Assembly: GCA_964351775.1 (NCBI GenBank)
Contig: CAYGPQ010000042.1
Span: 1-38,337 of the forward strand
Direction: 5' to 3'
Source of the DNA: Kordia sp964351775
GTDB lineage: Bacteria; Bacteroidota; Bacteroidia; Flavobacteriales; Flavobacteriaceae
DNA: 38,337 bases
Under the pieces are notes generated by a model. It did no database searches. It was not told where the DNA came from and was given only the letters and a program-made list of their open reading frames with translations. Shown here one piece after another: positions 1-7,328 of this stretch. Numbering within the stretch: position 1 is the first letter of the stretch; each line of letters opens with the position of its first letter. The translations under genes and the position numbers were made by a program.

Positions 1-1
1 C

Positions 2-232
2 ATAGTAATCAACACATATAAAGAGACAAAATTTATTGATTATATTAATCATTTACGAATTACATATACGTTAAAACGTTTGAGTAATGATTCAAAATTT
101 AGAGCATATTCCATAAAATCCATAGCGCATGAAGTTGGCTATAAAAGTGCTGACTCTTTTGCAAAACATTTCAAAAAACATACTAAACTGTATCCTTCCT
201 ATTATATTAAAATACTTAACAAACAGGATTAG
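2..232 (+). CDS. AraC-family HTH regulator, C-terminal part (5' end outside window)
   Basis: The frame is open from the left edge and ends at TAG 230-232, giving the last 76 residues. It shows the second half of an AraC-type DNA-binding domain: FIDYINHLRITYTLKRL, then SIAHEVGYKSADSFAKHFKK and a terminal LYPSYYIK. The fragment closely resembles the C-terminus of the TPR/AraC protein at 12552-14279 (same FxxYINxLRIxYT and IAxEVGxxxxxSFxKxF pattern). It is therefore probably the tail of a second membrane-anchored TPR/AraC regulator (inference). It lies directly upstream of, and on the same strand as, two peptide precursors, which repeats the arrangement seen at 12223-14279. The N-terminal sensor part cannot be seen. 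Confidence 0.8.
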   Translation: MVINTYKETKFIDYINHLRITYTLKRLSNDSKFRAYSIKSIAHEVGYKSADSFAKHFKKHTKLYPSYYIKILNKQD

Positions 233-366
233 TTTATTGCCCTATACCGTTTAATTTAGGGTGATCAAATATATAAAAATAGCTTGTTCTCATTTTTGTT
301 TAAATATATTTACATCTCCATATTACATGGGATTTTCAATCACTAACACATTAAAAACAACGTATT

Positions 367-549
367 ATGAAAAAACAAAGTAGAAAGAGATTACCATTGC
401 GAAAAATTAGTATTGCAAAAATTAATACTATCCATGTTTTACAAATTAAAGGAGGAACATTAACTGATGTTACAGGAGAAAACCATGGTTGCACTACAGA
501 TTGCCCGACATTTTTAGCTACTGGAGCTTCTTGTGGCTGTAAGTTGTAA
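367..549 (+). CDS. lanthipeptide-like precursor peptide (60 aa)
   Basis: The 60-aa peptide has a Lys/Arg-rich N-terminus, a leader with the pattern LPLRKISIAKI and a GG at residues 29-30. The 30-residue core contains 4 Cys (42, 46, 56, 58) and 8 Ser/Thr. This is the layout of Bacteroidota class I lanthipeptide-type precursors, where a LanB-like enzyme dehydrates Ser/Thr, LanC-like cyclisation follows, and a peptidase cuts after GG. The leader consensus (L-x-[LFV]-x-K-x-x-I ... GG) recurs at 683, 10539, 10776, 12223 and 17406. ATG 367 follows an A-rich stretch typical of Bacteroidota starts. No modification enzyme is nearby, so the final chemistry is unknown; a disulfide-bonded or thioether peptide is possible. 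Confidence 0.75.
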   Translation: MKKQSRKRLPLRKISIAKINTIHVLQIKGGTLTDVTGENHGCTTDCPTFLATGASCGCKL

Positions 550-611
550 CTCTATTTTCATCTAATTTAGGGCAAAGCTTCTTTTTTTTTTATAAAATCC
601 ATTCTAATATT

Positions 612-638
612 GTCCCAGATCGATCTAGAAATGGGGAC
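612..638 (+). promoter_or_regulatory. small inverted repeat in the leader of the second precursor
   Basis: GTCCC (612-616) pairs with GGGAC (634-638). The loop contains a perfect 10-bp palindrome, AGATCGATCT (617-626). It lies 45 bases upstream of the next precursor start. It could be an operator or a leader hairpin; a stem this short may also be chance. Confidence 0.3.
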
Positions 639-682
639 GCTGAAAACCACAAAGAGTAAGCATTTAAATTAAACTTTATATT

Positions 683-862
683 ATGAAAAAACAGTTCAAA
701 TCATTACAGTTCACAAAAACGACTATCACAAATTTTAATTCTGAAAAGGTTAAAGGAGGAGGTACTATTACTCAAATTTGTTTTGGCATAACTAAGTTGG
801 CAGGTTATTGTGGGAATTCTGTTCCTGTTGAACAAGGCGGAATTGGTTGTCATGCTTTTTAA
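683..862 (+). CDS. lanthipeptide-like precursor peptide (59 aa)
   Basis: A 59-aa ORF starts at ATG 683 and ends at TAA 860-862. The leader LQFTKTTITNFNSEKVKGGG follows the same Lys-x-x-Ile-x-x-Phe ... GG plan as the precursor at 367. The core (from about residue 28) holds Cys 33, 43 and 56 with several Thr/Ser and is glycine-rich. It lies in the same orientation as the 367 gene, 133 bases downstream, and is followed by a clear intrinsic terminator. The start is set by the A-rich upstream sequence and the leader homology. The assignment as a RiPP precursor rests on leader shape and context; no maturase is adjacent. Confidence 0.7.
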   Translation: MKKQFKSLQFTKTTITNFNSEKVKGGGTITQICFGITKLAGYCGNSVPVEQGGIGCHAF

Positions 863-875
863 TTTTTAAAAACTG

Positions 876-905
876 AAAAGGCTGTGTGTAAAATACAGCC
901 TTTTT
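876..905 (+). terminator. intrinsic terminator after the precursor pair
   Basis: AAAAGGCTGT (876-885) pairs perfectly with ACAGCCTTTT (895-904) across a 9-base loop, and the stem runs into a T tract. It lies 13 bases after the stop of the 683 gene and separates it from the nitroreductase gene. Confidence 0.85.
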
Positions 906-943
906 ATTTCTATATTTAGTGGCTATAAAAAAGTAGTCATATC

Positions 944-1675
944 ATGAATGAAAAAACCGTTTCCGAAGCTATTCAATACAGACGCTCTGTGCGCGTTTTT
1001 GACAAAGACATTGATATTGATGCCAAAAAAGTGAAACAGTGCGTTAAAAACGCAGTACTAGCACCTACCAGTAGTAATTTACAGTTATGGGAGTTTTATC
1101 ATGTAATAGATGAAACTGTTTTGAAACAATTAACAGAAGCTTGTTTGGGACAAAATGCCGCAAAAACTGCGAAACAACTGGTTGTGATCGTTGCCAGAAA
1201 AGATTTGTGGAAACAACGTGCCAAAGCAAACGTAGGTTTTTTGAAAAGTTTATATGGCAATAAACTGAAGCAAGAATATTCGCGAAGAGAAAAATTTGCA
1301 CTGAATTATTACCAAAAGTTAATTCCGCCAATTTATGCAGAATTTCTAGGCATTTACGGATGGATGAAATATGTTGTTTTTAATTGTATTGGGTTGTTTA
1401 GACCAGTTTACAGACAAGTTCGCTTGAGCGATTTACGCATTGTAGCGCACAAAAGTGCTGGCTTGGCTGCGCAAAACTTCATGATTAGCATGGCAGCCAT
1501 TGGCTATGACACCTGTCCAATGGAAGGCAGCGATACACTACGTGTCAAAAAGATTTTAAAGCTTTCCCGTGGAGCAGAAATCAATATGGTTATTGGTTGT
1601 GGCGTTCGCTCTGAAAAAGGAGTGTATGGACCACAATTTAGAGTTCCGTTTGAGACTACGTATTTTGAGTTGTGA
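944..1675 (+). CDS. nitroreductase-family FMN oxidoreductase
   Basis: The 243-aa protein is probably a soluble FMN-dependent NAD(P)H oxidoreductase of the nitroreductase superfamily. Visible family marks are the N-terminal RRSVRVF segment (FMN phosphate-binding Arg residues), APTSSNLQLWEF near residue 41 (FMN-binding loop), GLAAQNFMISMAAIGYDTCP in the second half, and a C-terminal INMVIGCGVRSEKGVYGPQFR. The length is usual for the family, with an insertion of about 50 residues around 95-145 that includes a hydrophobic stretch (GWMKYVVFNCIGLF). Such insertions occur in some subfamilies. The substrate cannot be predicted. It seems to be a single gene after a terminator. Its TGA stop merges into the heptamer repeat array. 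Confidence 0.85.
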   Translation: MNEKTVSEAIQYRRSVRVFDKDIDIDAKKVKQCVKNAVLAPTSSNLQLWEFYHVIDETVLKQLTEACLGQNAAKTAKQLVVIVARKDLWKQRAKANVGFLKSLYGNKLKQEYSRREKFALNYYQKLIPPIYAEFLGIYGWMKYVVFNCIGLFRPVYRQVRLSDLRIVAHKSAGLAAQNFMISMAAIGYDTCPMEGSDTLRVKKILKLSRGAEINMVIGCGVRSEKGVYGPQFRVPFETTYFEL

Positions 1676-1765
1676 GTTATCGGTTTTCAGTTGACGGTTT
1701 TCAGTTGACGGTTTTCAGTTGACAGTTTTCAGTTTTCAGTTGACAGTTGACAGTTGACAGTTTTC
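1675..1765. repeat. heptamer tandem array, 13 units of RGTT(TT/GA/AT)C
   Basis: Thirteen uninterrupted 7-base units run from 1675 to 1765. They use two main words, RGTTTTC and RGTTGAC, plus one initial AGTTATC. The first base of the array is the last base of the nitroreductase stop codon. The array fills the space between two convergent genes. No coding potential is seen. Confidence 0.9.
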
Positions 1766-1778
1766 AAAATAATAAAAA

Positions 1779-1806
1779 AATCGTCAATCATCAATCGTAA
1801 ATCATC
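1779..1806. repeat. second heptamer array, 4 units of AATC(G/A)T(C/A)
   Basis: AATCGTC, AATCATC, AATCGTA and AATCATC follow each other exactly at 1779-1785, 1786-1792, 1793-1799 and 1800-1806. The last unit contains the stop codon of the response regulator on the minus strand. Confidence 0.85.
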
Positions 1807-2461
1807 CCTTACTATTCACCATATTATTCCGAATGGCATACAATACCAAACCAATTCTACTTTTCACTTTAAAATGTTTGAATAGCGATTCGCGATAACC
1901 GTCAATGGTTTTTGGGCTCAAACACATTTCTTGTGCGATTTCTTTATAGGTCATTTCGGTACACGCCAATTTTAAGAACATGAGTTCCGTATCTTTTAAC
2001 TTCTTTCCGTTATTGACTTCATTATCATTCCCTCCGTGTAGCGTATTTAGTAGTGTTGTTGCGACACGTTCAGAGTAGTAAATTCCGTTAGATATGACTT
2101 CATTGAGGGCTTTGTAAAATATTTCTGGATGAATGTCTTTCAGTAAATATCCTTTCGCGCCTAAGCGCAACATTTTTATAATGGTTTCTTCATGATCATC
2201 CATAGAAAGTGCCAATACTTGTATTCTTGGGCGATTTTCCTTGATCCATTCCATAGTTTCAAATCCGTTCATCACGGGCATATTAATATCTAATAAAATG
2301 ATATCCGGGACATTTTCAGAATCTAATAATTTTTTTATCAGTTCACTTCCATTCTTCACATGGTACAAAACCTCAAATTCATCAAATGCATTTACCAAAC
2401 CTTGTAATGATTGGGCAAAAAGCAAATGATCATCGACAATAACAACGGAATGTTTTTTCAT
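1802..2461 (-). CDS. NarL/FixJ-type response regulator
   Basis: The 219-aa protein has an N-terminal receiver domain (about 1-120) and a C-terminal LuxR-type helix-turn-helix (about 150-215). The receiver shows the acidic pair D10-D11, the phospho-acceptor D58 in DIILLDINMP, and the Lys of YLLKD. The HTH shows LKDTELMFLKLACTEMTYKEI and MCLSPKTIDGYRESLFKHF. It is the output partner of the histidine kinase encoded immediately upstream, with a single base between the two genes, so co-transcription is almost certain. Target genes are unknown. The stop codon sits inside a heptamer repeat. Confidence 0.93.
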   Translation of the reverse strand: MKKHSVVIVDDHLLFAQSLQGLVNAFDEFEVLYHVKNGSELIKKLLDSENVPDIILLDINMPVMNGFETMEWIKENRPRIQVLALSMDDHEETIIKMLRLGAKGYLLKDIHPEIFYKALNEVISNGIYYSERVATTLLNTLHGGNDNEVNNGKKLKDTELMFLKLACTEMTYKEIAQEMCLSPKTIDGYRESLFKHFKVKSRIGLVLYAIRNNMVNSKG

Positions 2462-2462
2462 A

Positions 2463-3239
2463 CTATTTTTTATAGGGATAGGCTAAAGTTAAGGAAACTC
2501 CTTTATTTTTTGCAGATTTCATACTAAATTCCGCATTTATGATGGCTGCACGGCTTTTCATATTGATCAATCCTGATCCTTTTTCTATTTCTCCTTCTTC
2601 AAAACCAACACCATCATCTTGTGCTAAAATAAGCAATCGGTCAGATTTAAAAGTAAGCGTTACATCTAAGGTATTTGCTTTGGAATGCTTGATGGCATTC
2701 GAAAAGAATTCTTGCATGATACGGAACAAAATGATTTCTTCTTTGATATCCAAAGATCGTTCTTCTCCAATGATCTCTAACTTCGCGACTAAAAAATTCA
2801 ATTTATTAAAGCGGTCCAACTCTACTTCTACGGACTTTACCAATCCCATATTTTGGATAATTTCCGTATTCATGGTTTTAGATAACAATCGGATTTCCTG
2901 CAAACTTTTGCCTACAATGTCGCTAATGTCATCTAACTTTCCTTTATTTTCTGGTGCAAGTTGTGTTCCTAAAATATTGATGTGCATACGTGCGACAGAT
3001 AATAACTGACCAATATTGTCATGCAGTTCCCAACTCATATTTTGCAAGGCTTGTTCTTGAATTTCAATTTGCGATTTGGCAATTTCTTCCATGTATCGCT
3101 TTTCGGCTTCTTTCTTTTCAAGAATAAACTTTAGTTTACGTTTCTGAAAGAATACGAATAAAATAACTAAGGTTATTAATAAAGTAAGCAACACCAGAGA
3201 GGTCGCCGCAACAAGCATTTGTATTTCTTGATCTTCCAT
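2463..3239 (-). CDS. membrane sensor histidine kinase (HisKA_3 type)
   Basis: The 258-aa kinase of the NarX/DesK class pairs with the NarL-type regulator. It has one N-terminal membrane segment (about residues 8-31), a short coiled linker (35-68), and a HisKA_3 dimerisation box ELHDNIGQ with the phospho-acceptor His at 73. The C-terminal ATPase domain shows EFFSNAIKHSKA (N box), DDGVGFEEGEI and GSGLINMKSRAAI (G boxes). It has no periplasmic or PAS sensor domain, so the input probably comes through the membrane segment or from partner membrane proteins in the operon. The 49-aa protein just upstream repeats its first 40 residues with clear similarity. Confidence 0.93.
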   Translation of the reverse strand: MEDQEIQMLVAATSLVLLTLLITLVILFVFFQKRKLKFILEKKEAEKRYMEEIAKSQIEIQEQALQNMSWELHDNIGQLLSVARMHINILGTQLAPENKGKLDDISDIVGKSLQEIRLLSKTMNTEIIQNMGLVKSVEVELDRFNKLNFLVAKLEIIGEERSLDIKEEIILFRIMQEFFSNAIKHSKANTLDVTLTFKSDRLLILAQDDGVGFEEGEIEKGSGLINMKSRAAIINAEFSMKSAKNKGVSLTLAYPYKK

Positions 3240-3267
3240 AAAATTTCTTCAAATAATATCATTTTTT

Positions 3268-3417
3268 CTAAGGAAATGTTTTCATGTTTGATTCTAACTT
3301 GATGAATTTCCTTTTTTTTCTGTGTAAAAACACTAAAGTAATCACTAATAGTATTCCTACAAGAAAAATCGTTGAAGCGCAAATAAAAACCAATGTACGT
3401 ATCTCTTCAGTTGTCAT
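3268..3417 (-). CDS. 49-aa single-TM protein, paralogue of the kinase membrane anchor
   Basis: The ORF begins at ATG 3417-3415, overlapping the TGA of the upstream membrane-protein gene as ATGA, and ends at TAG 3270-3268. It encodes MTTEEIRTLVF, a hydrophobic helix of about 20 residues (11-31), then basic HRKKRKFIKLE. It aligns without gaps to the start of the kinase (MEDQEIQMLV..., FQKRKLKFILE), matching in acidic N-tip, membrane helix and basic stop-transfer, but ends where the kinase coiled linker would begin. The ATGA coupling and the 28-base gap to the kinase support a real expressed gene. It could be a membrane-helix regulator of the kinase or the remnant of a duplicated kinase gene. 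Confidence 0.6.
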   Translation of the reverse strand: MTTEEIRTLVFICASTIFLVGILLVITLVFLHRKKRKFIKLESNMKTFP

Positions 3418-4067
3418 GGCTTTCTATGATTCTTTGAACTTTTGTATGATTTATAAAATCCAATCGCAAAACAAGTATACATAATTACGTTAAGTGAAAA
3501 CACAACAAGGCTGTATATCCATTTATCAATTGTTAAAAATAGTTTAGATGCAAACATAAATGGCATAAAAGTACCGTAAAATAAGAGCACACCTAAAGCA
3601 AACCAAAATAGTATTGAGTCTGTTATATTAAGAATAGTATCTCTATTAAAGGTTTCAATAAAGTAAAAGCATATAGCCAATAAGACTAGTACCACCCCAA
3701 ATCCATAAGTGTAAGTTTGATATCCTGAAAAGAAATTCTGCCCATAAATTATATTAAAAGTAGCAAAAAGTAAGTATGTGATTATAAATAATCTAACTAT
3801 CTTTTTTCTACTAATTGAGTCTAATAATATTTGAAACCACCATAAATAAAATGAAAGCTGGAAAATTATAAATACATTATATACGGGATAGTTAACAATC
3901 CCAAACCACTTATAAAAATGAGAACCAAAAAACTCTGTCAATACAGCATATAATATGCTAAAAATAAAATATTTGGCTTTGGAATTTGAATAATTCTTGT
4001 AATTGTACAATCCATAAATCAAAACAACCAAAGCCAAATACTTTGACAGAAAACGTATATCTTCCAT
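3414..4067 (-). CDS. multi-pass integral membrane protein, function unknown
   Basis: The 217-aa protein is hydrophobic almost throughout, with about seven predicted membrane helices (near residues 8-24, 32-48, 63-80, 92-108, 119-138, 148-172 and 182-203) and short polar loops. No catalytic motif is seen. It is encoded in the same operon as a histidine kinase that lacks a sensor domain, so a role as signal-perceiving membrane partner is plausible (inference). The gene starts 13 bases after the upstream 130-aa gene, and its stop overlaps the start of the 49-aa TM gene as ATGA. Confidence 0.75.
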   Translation of the reverse strand: MEDIRFLSKYLALVVLIYGLYNYKNYSNSKAKYFIFSILYAVLTEFFGSHFYKWFGIVNYPVYNVFIIFQLSFYLWWFQILLDSISRKKIVRLFIITYLLFATFNIIYGQNFFSGYQTYTYGFGVVLVLLAICFYFIETFNRDTILNITDSILFWFALGVLLFYGTFMPFMFASKLFLTIDKWIYSLVVFSLNVIMYTCFAIGFYKSYKSSKNHRKP

Positions 4068-4080
4068 GTAATGTTAAATA

Positions 4081-4473
4081 TTATTCTCCATAATCATTTT
4101 GTGGAGGATTTCCGCCATCTCCAAAATTCATTGCTGAAATTCCAGTACAATCTTTACTGCAATTTTCAGAAGAAGGACTTGTAGGACACATAAACAATGT
4201 GTTTTGACCTGCTTTGGATTTATCCTTCATGTTTTCAGGATATACACCAAAATAAAATCGAATACCATCAACGTTCATTTTTTCCTCCAAAGCTTGTTGC
4301 TTTACATAATTGATATAGCCTTCCAAATCTTCCAGCGAATACCAACTAGAACAAGAAAAATTGCTGTTGTTTTCGGCGCCAAAGCTGCTTTGCTTTTGCT
4401 TAAAGCAAGCATTCAATTCAGCTGCTTGCTCGTTCGTAATAAGTTTGTCAATAGGGGTTTTGTAGTCACTCAT
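4081..4473 (-). CDS. hypothetical 130-aa protein with scattered cysteines
   Basis: I do not recognise the family. The protein is soluble and lacks a signal peptide. It contains an acidic helical N-terminus (ITNEQAAELNACFKQKQ), a GIRFYFGVYPE segment, and a Cys-bearing C-terminal tail (TLFMCPTSPSSENCSKDC). It is the first gene of the minus-strand operon that continues with the membrane protein, the 49-aa TM protein, the kinase and the regulator. Context suggests a cytoplasmic component or target of that signalling system, but no function can be assigned. The start at 4473 is preceded by A/T-rich sequence with a 10-bp palindrome GATTATAATC (4490-4499). Confidence 0.7.
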   Translation of the reverse strand: MSDYKTPIDKLITNEQAAELNACFKQKQSSFGAENNSNFSCSSWYSLEDLEGYINYVKQQALEEKMNVDGIRFYFGVYPENMKDKSKAGQNTLFMCPTSPSSENCSKDCTGISAMNFGDGGNPPQNDYGE

Positions 4474-4732
4474 ACTTCATATTATTGTTGATTATAATCG
4501 ACAAGTTATCTATAAAGAACCACAATTCAAAAATTTCTAAAACTAGTATTTGTACACTATGTAAGTTAAAAAACTGATACCTAGATTCTTACCTGTTAAA
4601 CCACTCAAAAAACTCAGGATATTTCCTTTTAGAAAGGGGAAAAACCCCTTTTTTTTAAGGGACTTTCCTCTTGCCAGCTATTGTACAACACAGTACATTC
4701 GCATTAGATAATAAAACGACTAAACCTCCAAA
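4474..4732. promoter_or_regulatory. divergent intergenic region with promoters for both directions
   Basis: This 259-base region separates the minus-strand signalling operon from the plus-strand 85-aa gene. It holds the palindrome at 4490-4499 near the operon start and a terminator-like hairpin at 4633-4651. I could not assign a convincing Bacteroidota promoter hexamer pair by eye. Confidence 0.4.
4633..4658 (+). terminator. terminator-like hairpin in the leader of the 85-aa gene
   Basis: AAAGGGG (4633-4639) pairs with CCCCTTT (4645-4651) across five A residues, followed by a T tract to 4656. It points along the plus strand about 80 bases before ATG 4733 and has no plus-strand gene before it, so an attenuator-like role is possible. 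Confidence 0.5.
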
Positions 4733-4990
4733 ATGACCTCGATAGAGAAAAATAGAAGTGCATCACGCGTTATTATTAAGTCACATATTGATAAAGCATT
4801 CGCTGAAAAGTATATCCAGTGGAATGATGGACTTAATTATACTGAATTTATTCGCGCGTTGTGGCGTTTGTTTCTAAATCATGATAGTTTTAAAGAAGGT
4901 ACACAAGATATTTTAGGAAAACTCACCGAAGAAGATGCCATGCAGTTACTTTCTGATGAGATTGATATTACAAAGTTGAAAGCATCGTAA
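4733..4990 (+). CDS. hypothetical 85-aa protein, possible ribbon-helix-helix fold
   Basis: The family is not recognised. The sequence reads as a short strand (RVIIKSHID), a helix (KAFAEKYIQWND), a turn, and a second helix (YTEFIRALWRLFLN), followed by an acidic helical tail ending in TKLKAS. A strand-helix-helix order with SxF/TEFIRALW at the second helix resembles CopG-type repressors or antitoxins, but this is only a visual inference. It is transcribed convergently with pxpC, and the two genes overlap by 23 bases at their 3' ends. No toxin-like partner follows on the same strand. Confidence 0.6.
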   Translation: MTSIEKNRSASRVIIKSHIDKAFAEKYIQWNDGLNYTEFIRALWRLFLNHDSFKEGTQDILGKLTEEDAMQLLSDEIDITKLKAS

Positions 4991-5816
4991 ATTTCACCGA
5001 ATCTCTTGTGTGTTTTTGCGAAAGTGTACCGATACTTGCTGCATCTAATTGCAGTATTCTTGGGTAACCGCCTGTAGTTTGACAATCTTTCATGAGGATT
5101 ACTAACGTTCCCGATGGTGTTAATTGAATAGTTCCAGGCAAAACCGCCGAAGTGATAATGGATGGAAAGTTATTTATAACCAATTCGTTCAGTTGATATG
5201 CCATTCTATTGTTCAATCCAATCGAAAAAGTAGTGCTGAATAGTTGTTGTTGCTGTTCCTTTGATAGCAAATCGAATTCTGGACCTTTGTAAACCTTTAT
5301 TTCAGTGTTGCTGAATAATTTGTCTTGTACGGTGATATTCGCAAACGATTGTACTTTTTTCGCTGTAGCTTGATACGGAATGAAATCGCCTTTTTGAATT
5401 CGAGCATTTTCTGTGATCCCATCATAAAAACTACGACTTTCCATCATTTTTTCGGTTTGAAAACCATTTTTTACGGCTAAATACGAACGAACACCATATC
5501 TTCGTGCACCAAAATCAAGTTGGTCACCTTTGGATACATTTACAGGAGTATTCAGCCTTAGCGGCGCTGTATGTAGCTTTGGCGACAAATCTGCGCCACA
5601 AATTACAATTTGAGTTGCTTCATGAAAATACAGGCTTGGTCCTTGCAATGTGATTTCTAAAACCGCTGCATTTTGATGATTTCCTAAAATATGATTCGCC
5701 AAAACTGCATGATATTCGTCCATGACACCCGAAACTGGAACCCCATAATTTCGGTAGCCAAATCGTCCCAAATCTTGAATGGAAGTATACAATCCGTTCT
5801 TCAAAATTTCTATCAT
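4968..5816 (-). CDS. pxpC: 5-oxoprolinase subunit PxpC (biotin-dependent carboxyltransferase-like)
   Basis: The 282-aa protein belongs to the KipA/YbgK/allophanate hydrolase subunit 2 family. With PxpA and PxpB it forms the prokaryotic ATP-dependent 5-oxoprolinase, which opens pyroglutamate to glutamate. Family marks are the N-terminal TSIQDLGRFGYRNYGVPVSG, an ALANHILGN...LEITLQGP region, FGARRYGVRSYLAV, and the C-terminal TPSGTLVILMKDCQTTGGYPR. The length is normal for the family. Its ATG overlaps the stop of the PxpAB fusion gene as ATGA, which argues for coupled translation. It is the last gene of the operon and meets the 85-aa gene tail to tail. Confidence 0.93.
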   Translation of the reverse strand: MIEILKNGLYTSIQDLGRFGYRNYGVPVSGVMDEYHAVLANHILGNHQNAAVLEITLQGPSLYFHEATQIVICGADLSPKLHTAPLRLNTPVNVSKGDQLDFGARRYGVRSYLAVKNGFQTEKMMESRSFYDGITENARIQKGDFIPYQATAKKVQSFANITVQDKLFSNTEIKVYKGPEFDLLSKEQQQQLFSTTFSIGLNNRMAYQLNELVINNFPSIITSAVLPGTIQLTPSGTLVILMKDCQTTGGYPRILQLDAASIGTLSQKHTRDSVKFTMLSTL

Positions 5817-7264
5817 ACAACACTCGATTTTAGTTCGTAATTTCCGTTAGAAACGGCTTCTAAAATCGTGTGATATTCATCCAATGAAATTGGAACAAAT
5901 TTTATAAAATCGCCTGCTTTTGCAAAACATGGTTTTTCGCTTGAAACCTCAAAAAAATTGAGCGGAGAATTGCCTAAAATTTGCCAGCCTCCTGGACTCG
6001 ATTTTGGATAGATTCCTGTCTGCATTCCACCAATGCCAACAGCTCCTTTTTTGACTTCCAATCGCGGTGTTGATTTACGATCGATATGCAATCGTTTATC
6101 GAGTCCGCCTAAATATAAAAAACCGGGTAAAAAACCGATGGAAAATACTTGATATTTTGAAGCCGTATGCAATTGTATAATTTCGTCAATAGTCAACTTA
6201 TTTTTTTGTGCAATTTCTTCTAAGTCAATTCCAAATGTTGGATCATAGCATACCGGAATTTCCCAACAATAACTTGTTTGCGGCTGTATTTTGCTTGATT
6301 CTAAAGAAAGCAACCGTTCCAACAAATGTTTGAATACTTTAAAATTGATTTTTAATTCATCATAAATAATTAATATCGAGTTATTTGATTGAATTAACTC
6401 AACTATTACTTTAAGTTTAAAATTCAATATTTTTTCTTTGAATTCCAACACGTTAGTTAGCACTTTTGATGTCATTTCTGCTTCCCAAGTGAGCAATATT
6501 CCTGAATTTCCATACGGTTTGCACGTTGGAAAACTCATTGCTGAATCGTTCGTTTCTGCATTGAAATATGTGTGCAATTGCTGCACGATTTCAATCGCGT
6601 TTAGCGTATCCGAATGTACACAAAATGTATTGGATTTTAGATTGATTTTTCGACCAGAAATTGTGTGTACTTTTTGTTCGTTTTTTAGTGTCGAAACATG
6701 TGGAATAATCTCCCCTATTTCGGTTAAAACAGCATTGCTTTTTTTTCGTGAAACCAGTGTTAAATCATCCTCATAATTTCGATCGGCAAACGCTTCATAA
6801 AAGACCTTAAAATTTTGTTGTAAAGCTTCCGTTTCAATCACAGAATTGTGTGGAATATAGAGTTGATATTTGTCTTTATATGTTGAAATTGCCTTTAAGA
6901 AAAGTTGTGCTTTTTCAATGCTTTTTGCCACATCATTATACAACGCACCATGTGGTTTTATGTGTGTGATTTTTGCATTGTGCAAAGCGACAATTTCTTC
7001 TAAATTTGAGATTTGTTGTTGGATCGTTTGGATGAATTCAGCTTCCTTCATTTCAACAGAAACACGTCCAAAATTTGCACGATCGGGATATGATGGATGT
7101 GCGCCAATTTCCACCTGATACTTTTTTGCCAATGCTACCACTGTGTTCATGGTTTCCACATCACCAGCGTGTCCGCCACAGGCAATATTACACGCATTAA
7201 GGTACGGCATGAGGATTTCCTCATTGCCTACGCCTTCTCCAACATCACAGTTAATGTGTATCAT
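5813..7264 (-). CDS. fused 5-oxoprolinase subunits PxpA-PxpB
   Basis: The ORF can start at 7336, but the PxpA family begins with MIxLNCDxGEG, matching ATG 7264. The 24 extra upstream codons cover repeat-like intergenic DNA, so 7264 is chosen (483 aa). The first half is PxpA (LamB/YcsF): INCDVGEG, NIACGGHAGD, EIGAHPSYPD, HIKPHGALYND and FCVHSDT. After a short linker (about residue 250) comes PxpB (KipI/AHS1): KPYGNSGILLTWE, FSIGFLPGFLYLGGLD, and TPRLEVKKGAVGIGGMQTG followed by SPGGWQILG. Subunits A and B are usually separate genes; here one reading frame covers both with no internal stop. The fusion would provide most of the ATP-dependent 5-oxoprolinase together with PxpC. Confidence 0.93.
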   Translation of the reverse strand: MIHINCDVGEGVGNEEILMPYLNACNIACGGHAGDVETMNTVVALAKKYQVEIGAHPSYPDRANFGRVSVEMKEAEFIQTIQQQISNLEEIVALHNAKITHIKPHGALYNDVAKSIEKAQLFLKAISTYKDKYQLYIPHNSVIETEALQQNFKVFYEAFADRNYEDDLTLVSRKKSNAVLTEIGEIIPHVSTLKNEQKVHTISGRKINLKSNTFCVHSDTLNAIEIVQQLHTYFNAETNDSAMSFPTCKPYGNSGILLTWEAEMTSKVLTNVLEFKEKILNFKLKVIVELIQSNNSILIIYDELKINFKVFKHLLERLLSLESSKIQPQTSYCWEIPVCYDPTFGIDLEEIAQKNKLTIDEIIQLHTASKYQVFSIGFLPGFLYLGGLDKRLHIDRKSTPRLEVKKGAVGIGGMQTGIYPKSSPGGWQILGNSPLNFFEVSSEKPCFAKAGDFIKFVPISLDEYHTILEAVSNGNYELKSSVV

Positions 7265-7328
7265 TTTTAGACTATTAGATTTGTAGATCGCTTCGCTACT
7301 AGAGTCTAGACTTTTGTAGAACACGCAA

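Noticed and set aside
2539..3009. 156-aa plus-strand ORF opposite the histidine kinase
   Set aside because: Shadow of the kinase ATPase domain; no family features.
3176..3382. 68-aa minus-strand ORF overlapping the kinase start
   Set aside because: It is out of frame with both the kinase and the 49-aa protein, and overlaps both; the ATGA-coupled frame at 3268-3417 explains the region better.
4490..4499. GATTATAATC palindrome before the signalling operon
   Set aside because: Ten A/T-rich bases occurring once; too weak to claim as an operator.
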